Source: Diploptera punctata
Lineage: Eukaryota; Arthropoda; Insecta; Blattodea; Blaberidae
Direction of reading: 5' to 3'
NCBI GenBank assembly: GCA_030220185.1
Contig: JASPKZ010007421.1
Location: forward strand, 124,001-188,000
Length of the DNA stretch: 64,000 bases
Shown one piece after another: positions 58,770-64,000 of this stretch. A model generated the notes under the pieces. It did not search any database. It saw only the letters and a program-made list of their open reading frames with translations, and was not told where the DNA came from. Made by a program: the position numbers and the translations under genes. How positions within the stretch are numbered: position 1 is the first letter of the stretch; each line of letters starts with the position of its first letter.

Positions 58770-59975
58770 AAATAGTTTTAAAAAACTAAAAAAACACACT
58801 TTATTAGAAAACCGAACTAAACAATTAAAATAATTTTAATTTCCAACACGCTTGGGATAAAGTTAAAGTGGTCAACAAAGAAATCATCTCCAACACATAT
58901 AGAATAAAAACTAGAGTTATCAACAAAAAGTAAATAATTTTACCATCAAAAGCGTGGGGTGCTTTTTGTGATTTTTACATTTTCTTCTTAGAGACTATAC
59001 TTTTACCTATATCTGTATATTATCAAATATATTAATTGATATAGAGCACCCCACGCTTTAGATGGTAAAATTATTTTCTTTTTGTTGACTATTTAACTCA
59101 TGCCCCAAATGGGAGTCAATGACCAATCACGTTTCAATGATTTCTGTTTTACAACCAATCAGAGTCGTGTTTCACGAAATATTTATCAGTGTTAGGATTA
59201 TCATATATTAAACAAAGCTCCTCCTTTTTAATATTCTGAACAGGTCTGACCGTTATTTTGCAGTGACTGAGCCTATAACAAATACGGCTACCATATTGTA
59301 TATAATAGTGCTTACATGTCAACATTTGTAGCAATTGATTATACCACCAAAAAAAGAAACCACTGTTTGCACTTTCTTAAATGTATTTTTTCCCAGGTAA
59401 TAATCGAGAAAAATATAATTGTCATATTTACATCATACGACATCAAAAATGAATTAATATACAGATTGATGTGTTTCATTTTTTCTCCACTAGAGAGCAT
59501 TCTTACAATATTGCGTTCCTTTGGCAATAAATAGTATGATCTGGTTGCAGTGATAAACAAAAGAAGCAGTAGAAGCGTACCTATCGTTTCTCATTTGTTT
59601 TCAAACATCGCCGTTTACATTAAATATATAAATATTTTAAAATAACTATAGTTAAATAATGATTTGTGAGTAAACAGCTTAATTTTATTCGTTAAATAGT
59701 CCTAACAAATGCCACTCTTGATTTCCAAATTCTCTAGATAAATTCACTCCTCACTTCGTGAGTCGTGAATTTATCGATAATTTGGAAATCACTCGTGGCA
59801 TTACTTATGATAACTCTAGTTTTATTCTATATGTGTTGGAGATGATTTTTTTTGTTGGCCACTTTAATGTTATCTCCAGCGTGTTGGAAATTAAAATTAT
59901 TTTTCATTGTTTAGTTCGGTTTTCTAATAAAGTATGTTGTTTTAATTTTTTAAAACTATTATTTATTTTTTATTA
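58770..59975. repeat. Inverted repeat unit around dispersed repeat copy 2
   Basis: Arms 58770-58927 and ~59812-59975 are complementary (shared aattttaatttccaacacgc, catctccaacacatatagaa, actagagttatc). They enclose a hairpin sequence (58931-59080) and the ~725-bp dispersed repeat (59088-59815). Confidence 0.82.
59088..59815 (+). repeat. Dispersed ~725-bp repeat, copy 2 (hairpin intact)
   Basis: Counterpart of 13527-14252. Here the 3' part contains a near-perfect hairpin of ~85 bp (about 59709-59797). gccactcttgatttccaaat is matched by atttggaaatcactcgtggc, with inner arms aaattcac / gtgaattt around tcctcacttcgtgagtc. The copy-1 equivalent has lost the hairpin tip. Confidence 0.82.
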
Positions 59976-59980
59976 ATTAA

Positions 59981-60418
59981 ATAAAAATAAAACGTAGTTT
60001 TATTTGATTTTCATATTTATTATATAATTCAGTGAAAGCTGTTTCGGTAAACTTTACCATCTTCAGACATGTTAACAAATTATGAATTGTGTTCCAACTG
60101 ATCTAAGCAACAATACAACAATATTTATTAAATTGTTTTAATTTAACAAAGGGGATTCATTCAAATCAAGTTGAGTTACTAGTAGTAACAAATAGTAGTA
60201 ACAAACTGTTAAATTCTCAACTAGATTTGAATGAATCCCCTTTGTTAAATTAAAACATTTAAATAAATATTGTTGTATTGTTGCTTAGAACAGTTGGAAC
60301 ACAATTCATAATTTGTTAACATGTTTGACGAAGGTACCGTGTACCGAAACAGCTGTCACTGAATTATATAATAAATATGAAAATCAAATAAAATTACGTT
60401 TTATTTTTATTTAATTGA
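59981..60418. repeat. ~440-bp long palindrome
   Basis: Arms of ~190 bp (59985-60178; 60218-60418) are complementary with few mismatches (aaaggggattcattcaaatc / gatttgaatgaatccccttt; gaaagctgtttcggtaaact / accgaaacagctgtcac). They surround a short tagtagtaacaaatagtagt centre. It is a typical foldback-like insertion inside the larger element. Confidence 0.85.
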
Positions 60419-60454
60419 TAAATGTGGATTTTCATCAGTAAACACCAACTCAAT

Positions 60455-61220
60455 TGATTATTTATTTTTTAGTTTTAATATTTTACAGAATAAGATAAAA
60501 ATGTAAATATCTTTAAATTCGATACTATTGTTGTATGAGCTAAAAGTAATACTCTTCTAAAAAATCCTCCCAGCCGGATTTGAACCAGCGACCTATGGCT
60601 TACTGAAATTATATACCACTACAGTTCACCGCTCTACCAACTGAGCTCTTACAACGATTGACTGAAAAGTCGACAAGTCCGCAAACCTATTATACCAGTT
60701 TTCATTTTTTTTCTGATGATTCTGGCCAGCATTTTAGAAACAAAATATGAAATTATTGTATTGTCACGGGTCCGTTACAAGTATACAAAGTTTCAAGTCC
60801 ATCCAATGTTTCTAAGTGGGTGAAAATCGTGTTCAAAGATTCCGTTACATAGATACAAAGACGCTTTTTTTAATTTTCTGATGATTATGGCCAGGATTTT
60901 AGAAACAAATATGAAATGATTGTATTGTCACACGTCCTTTACAAGTATACAAAGTTTCAAGTCGATCCAATGTTTCTACTGGGTGAAAATCGTGTTAACA
61001 AATTCCGTTACATAGATAAAAAGGCACTTTTTTTATTTTCTGATGATTCTGGCCAGGATTTTTGAAAAAAGTTATGAAATTATTGTATTGTCACGGGTCC
61101 TTTACAAGTATACAAAGTGTCACGTTGATCCAATGATTTTAAGTGGGTGAAAATCGCGTTGAAAAATTCCGTTACATAGATAGATAGATACAGGGCAAGC
61201 TAATATAAAGCGTGTAAAAA
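60455..61220 (-). repeat. Right arm of foldback element, with three ~160-bp tandem units
   Basis: tctgatgatt(c/a)tggccag recurs at about 60713, 60878 and 61037. Each occurrence is followed by a tgtattgtcac(g/a)(g/c)gtcc step and caagtatacaaagt. There is one more unit than in the left arm. Confidence 0.88.
60567..60654 (-). tRNA. tRNA-Tyr(GTA)-like sequence with intron, probably pseudogene
   Basis: Minus strand: agctcagttggtagagcggt (A box and D arm), gaactGTAg with the Tyr anticodon, and a ~17-nt intron-like insert in the canonical place one base 3' of the anticodon. Then come ccataggtcgctggttcaaa and tccggct (variable region, T arm, B box). D, anticodon and T arms match insect tRNA-Tyr as I know it. 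The acceptor strands (ttgtaag and ctgggag) pair at only five of seven positions including wobble, so normal function is doubtful. The B and A boxes could still promote pol III transcription. Confidence 0.68.
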
Positions 61221-61986
61221 TTGTCATCAGCATTACTTCTCAGTAGATTATTTGAATTTGTATGAGCGAATATTTTAAAATTGTGGCGTGAAATTCGTTT
61301 AACATAAACACTAATATTATATTTATTATATTTGGAATATTAGAATGACTTTTTGTAAAATGAAACGCTTAATAATCTTTTCCAGTGCAAGTGTTTACTT
61401 ATTTATCACACGCAAGGTTGCTGAACGGATGTACACCAAAGTATTTACAACAATCTTCAACTACGTGGATATCCGGATCTTCGTCCTCAACAATTACAAC
61501 AATTTCATCAAGTTTTGATCAGATGTACTCATCAGTCTTTAACCCATCTCTTTAACTGATCTTGTGAGCAGGATAATGCACGAACACCAAATGGTAGAAA
61601 TTCATAAATCGGAGATTTTTAAACTGCTAACACACAGAGCTTCAGGCGCTGATTTTCGTATTTCAGATTCAGATGTGTTCCGATCTATATCTGTGACCCT
61701 ATTCTTCATTTAATAAATTTCAGGAAACACAGAAGTAAAACTGAGCTTCGCAGAATTCTGGCCTCAAAAACCAGAAAAAATACATTCATTGGATAACAAA
61801 CCTTGCGAAAAGATAACTCAAGTCTGCAATATTAACAAATTCTTAATTTGAAGATAACTTTCATTTCTTGGTGCAACCAAATAATTTTAGTTCGTAAGTC
61901 GATTGTACGTAAAAGCCAGTGTCTGTGATATTTAAATAATTGCTGTATTTTAATCAATTTGCATATAGAATATCTTGTTTTTTCAG
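61221..61986. other. No feature recognised
   Basis: Intron sequence leading to the third IR exon. The acceptor is preceded by cttgttttttcag, a strong polypyrimidine tract. Confidence 0.5.
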
Positions 61987-62234
61987 GCTTCCAGAGAATT
62001 CTTGAAAGAGAGTTTCAAGGAAAAGAGCCCACAAGTACATTCTTCTACACTGGAAGGTATGAATCGTGTGTGCAACTCAAAACATTCCTTGTTGGTTACA
62101 CTGGACATAGCACTAGCATTCAAGGACAAAATTAATTGCAACGTTGTTCCCCTGCCGCAGGAGACCAGCTTCTACATACCGCAAGGAATGGTCATAACCA
62201 AGAACAGTCCATATAAAGGATTGTTCAATTATAA
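61987..62234 (+). CDS. IR exon: S2 ligand-binding lobe
   Basis: Read in phase 0 from the previous exon: ASREFLKESFKEKSPQVHS, then STLEGMNRVCNSKHSLLV, which parallels the L-x-x-G-x-x-x-V-C segment of IR S2 lobes. LDIALAFKDKINCNVVPLPQ follows, then SFYIPQGMVITKNSPYKGLF. C-x-(V/I)-x-x-L-P followed by P-x-G-(M/F)-x-x-x-K-x-SPY is the characteristic late-S2 pattern before the last transmembrane segment. The donor is aa|gtaagt at 62235, so the exon ends in phase 2. The following exon with TM3 is not in the window. The lobe would close on ligand in the dendritic membrane; the ligand is unknown. Confidence 0.92.
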
Positions 62235-62756
62235 GTAAGTTATTTTATATATTATGTGACAAATTGCTAATTCGTAGCTCAATTGGCAGCTTTTAGAAAT
62301 ATATCCTTGTGTGTCAGATCAACTCATTACGTCTGCGCCAAATAGCAGACGAATAAATTCCACTTACCTGTATCTGTGCAATAGAACATTTTTCACAGAT
62401 TGTTGAGGGATGTTGACTGAGTGTTCTGACATGAACCCACGTCTCCATTAATAGAAAGTTACACACGCAGAATGTCTATTGGAGCGTGATAAGTTGGGTC
62501 ATGATATATTTATGGAAGTTTGATACCAATATTAAATGTTCATTATTTCTCCAGATTTAGCTGTATTATTATGTTTAACGATTAAATATAAATACTACCT
62601 TCATTCTGTTAAAAACAAAAGGTATAAGTATTTATGGTTTACAATATATTTAAAAATATAAATTAATACAATTAGTCCAAATCTCCTACATTGGGCTACG
62701 CAGTTCCCATGTGAATACAGTGCCAACTAAATAATAGCAGTTGTGTTGTTCTCGAC
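62235..62756. other. No feature recognised
   Basis: Intron sequence after the S2 exon. Confidence 0.45.
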
Positions 62757-62768
62757 ATTATGAAGAGT

Positions 62769-63127
62769 GTCCACCGCTGTGATCTCGAGGTAGCTGCTGT
62801 CTTGTCACGCAGCGGGCCCGGGTTCGATCCCGGTCGGGACAAATGTCCTGGATGAGTATTTTTCGGGGTTTTCCTCACCTGTAAGATAAATATCAGGAAA
62901 CGAACACCATCTGACCATCATTATCATCAATATCATATTCGCCTAATTAGCTTAAGTTAAGTTTAAGACCTCCTTTCCTGGCGCATCATTACCGTCATTG
63001 TCAACTCTCAAATCATTCGGAGCATCGTAATCTCGCCTTCCAGGCAGAAGCGGGTTATAAGTACGCTATGTCAGGAGAGAACACCACAAATGTCAAATTG
63101 ACAACCTAGGACATTTGGAAAAAAAAA
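62769..63127 (+). mobile_element. Full-length tRNA-derived SINE with 12-bp TSD
   Basis: 359 bp flanked by the perfect 12-bp duplication attatgaagagt (62757-62768; 63128-63139). The head gtccaccgctgtgatctcg and B box gggttcgatccc are followed by a ttttcctcacctgtaag body, an ATC-rich repeat run and an A tail (63119-63127). It serves as the reference copy for the fragments at 2830, 7035 and 21232. The minus-strand 60-codon frame is chance. Confidence 0.92.
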
Positions 63128-63139
63128 ATTATGAAGAGT

Positions 63140-63470
63140 AAAACATTAGCTCTGAAACCAATATTTGGGATAAGTTAAGTAAAATACACTACTAAAACTT
63201 TTAAGAAATATGAAAAATAACAGTTGAAAATTATGTTTTAAACTAGAATTTAAACAAAACAAAAATACAACGCAATAAAATAAATTGTCGTCAATTCTCT
63301 AACACAAGCACACTTCTCATGAATCCACATTTTTAGTGGAGACACTGTACGTGTCATTACGAGAATGGTATAGTCCAGTTCCGAAAACTTGAATTCAAAG
63401 ACTCATGACAGGAGGGAACATTGCCGAGTGGGGGAGGAAACTAGTGACCATGAAAAAACAATTTCTTGTT
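63140..63470. other. No feature recognised
   Basis: Intron sequence. Confidence 0.4.
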
Positions 63471-63471
63471 A

Positions 63472-63527
<56 letters not shown>
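63471..63527. repeat. (TAA)n microsatellite
   Basis: About 19 TAA repeats. Confidence 0.95.
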
Positions 63528-63528
<1 letters not shown>

Positions 63529-64000
63529 TGTTATAAAAACAACATTATTGTATAATGAACACTTAAAACTTATTATACAACAAAACTAATACAGAACTAG
63601 AAGGTAAGAAAATGTAACGTGCAGTAACTTTTATGTACCTGCAACTCACCCTCCCCTCTTACCGCACCATACACCATTAGACCCCTGAAATACGGCTACA
63701 GAAGTCAGAAATGGACTATACCCGTTGTTAGATTTGGGCTCCTTGCATGAATACCCTTGTAAATTGACACATGGTTTTAGATCACGTCCTTGGTATGGTA
63801 CATTCATAGTAGTTTCCATTTACCTTTGACCATATTACATGAAGGGCACAGGGGAAGAAGGGCAAATGTCAAAAAAATTAAAAGTTTTCAGGAAACGATT
63901 TTTTAATTTAGACTCAGAAACCGTATTTACTAATTTTTAAAATGGCCATATTTCCATATCAAAACAACAGCAGATGTGATTTTTATACAGAATAATTCAA
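63528..64000. other. No feature recognised to window end
   Basis: Intron sequence. The last IR exon is not reached. Confidence 0.4.

Larger units (their letters stand above)
55358..61220. mobile_element. Foldback-type element with long compound terminal inverted repeats
   Basis: 5.86 kb bounded by tttttacacgctttatatta (left) and its exact complement at 61201-61220. Left arm 55358-55968 and right arm 60455-61220 are inverted copies. Each contains, from the outside in, a (tcta)n tract, a ~160-bp tandem array (two units left, three right), a tRNA-Tyr-like sequence and an ~120-bp AT-rich segment. Between the arms lie further palindromes, a hAT MITE and the dispersed ~725-bp repeat. There is no transposase and no clear target duplication. 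Class unknown; long array-filled arms resemble foldback elements. Confidence 0.72.
2184..62234 (+). other. Divergent ionotropic receptor (IR) gene, partial, three exons visible
   Basis: Gene-level entry. The exons at 2184-2419, 31061-31278 and 61987-62234 encode consecutive parts of one ligand-gated channel of the insect IR family: end of S1, TM1, pore loop, TM2 with a YSA-type gate motif, and S2. Exon 1 ends with one base of a Gly codon. The middle exon begins with the two bases that complete it, giving CQQ-G-HELNP as in other IRs. The middle exon ends in phase 0 and exon 3 begins in phase 0. Introns are 28,641 and 30,708 bp. IRs are dendritic chemosensory channels of sensory neurons; the ligand cannot be read from this sequence. 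The N-terminal exons and the last TM exon are outside the window. All exons are free of stops, so the gene appears intact here. Confidence 0.88.

Noticed and set aside
55358..61220. Interpretation of the inverted arms as a Maverick/Polinton or a Helitron
   Set aside because: No integrase, polymerase B, Rep or helicase motif in the interior, and the ends do not fit Helitron TC...CTRR.

Overview
This window looks like insect nuclear DNA. It is AT-rich and intron-dominated, and it is loaded with transposable elements typical of large arthropod genomes: Jockey-, CR1- and RTE-type LINEs, Penelope-like elements, hAT, piggyBac and Tc1/mariner relics, and tRNA-derived SINEs. No bacterial gene organisation is present. 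The only host protein-coding gene I can support is a divergent ionotropic receptor (IR, the insect chemosensory branch of the ionotropic glutamate receptors). An IR with introns near 30 kb fits a cockroach or termite (Blattodea, for example Periplaneta), but that placement is inference.

The IR gene lies on the + strand and spans almost the whole window. Three exons are visible: 2184-2419 (end of S1, TM1, pore), 31061-31278 (TM2 and start of S2) and 61987-62234 (S2). They join with matching phases (1 and 0) and canonical GT/AG sites. The two introns are about 28.6 kb and 30.7 kb. The N-terminal exons and the last TM/C-terminal exon are outside the window. Degenerate partial copies of the middle exon sit directly behind it.

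Intron 1 (2420-31060) holds, in order: a head-to-head inverted pair of Penelope-like elements (3.5-6.1 kb); SINEs and a LINE tail whose coding sequence has become a minisatellite (6.5-8.2 kb); a piggyBac-type MITE (9.46 kb); a short retroelement with a perfect 12-bp target-site duplication (10.6 kb); a decayed DDE transposase (12-13.2 kb); a complete 2.4-kb hAT element with 8-bp target-site duplication and a dead transposase (16.75-19.15 kb); and a nest in which one RTE-like LINE (outer) carries a younger RTE-like LINE, a SINE-like fragment and a CR1-like LINE (21.97-29.25 kb).

Intron 2 (31279-61986) holds a CCGGCG-rich dispersed repeat (32.3-33.3 kb), LINE tails, a Tc1/mariner relic (37.3-38.3 kb), a Penelope-like element split by a Jockey LINE (38.3-44.9 kb, ending in a hammerhead-ribozyme-like motif), a very young non-autonomous LTR retrotransposon (47.29-54.02 kb, LTRs about 99.7% identical) and a 5.9-kb foldback element (55.36-61.22 kb). 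The long arms of the foldback carry tandem arrays and an intron-containing tRNA-Tyr-like sequence. This last element is the most unusual structure in the window.

All coordinates and identities come from reading the sequence by eye. Transposon boundaries without a stated target-site duplication are approximate.
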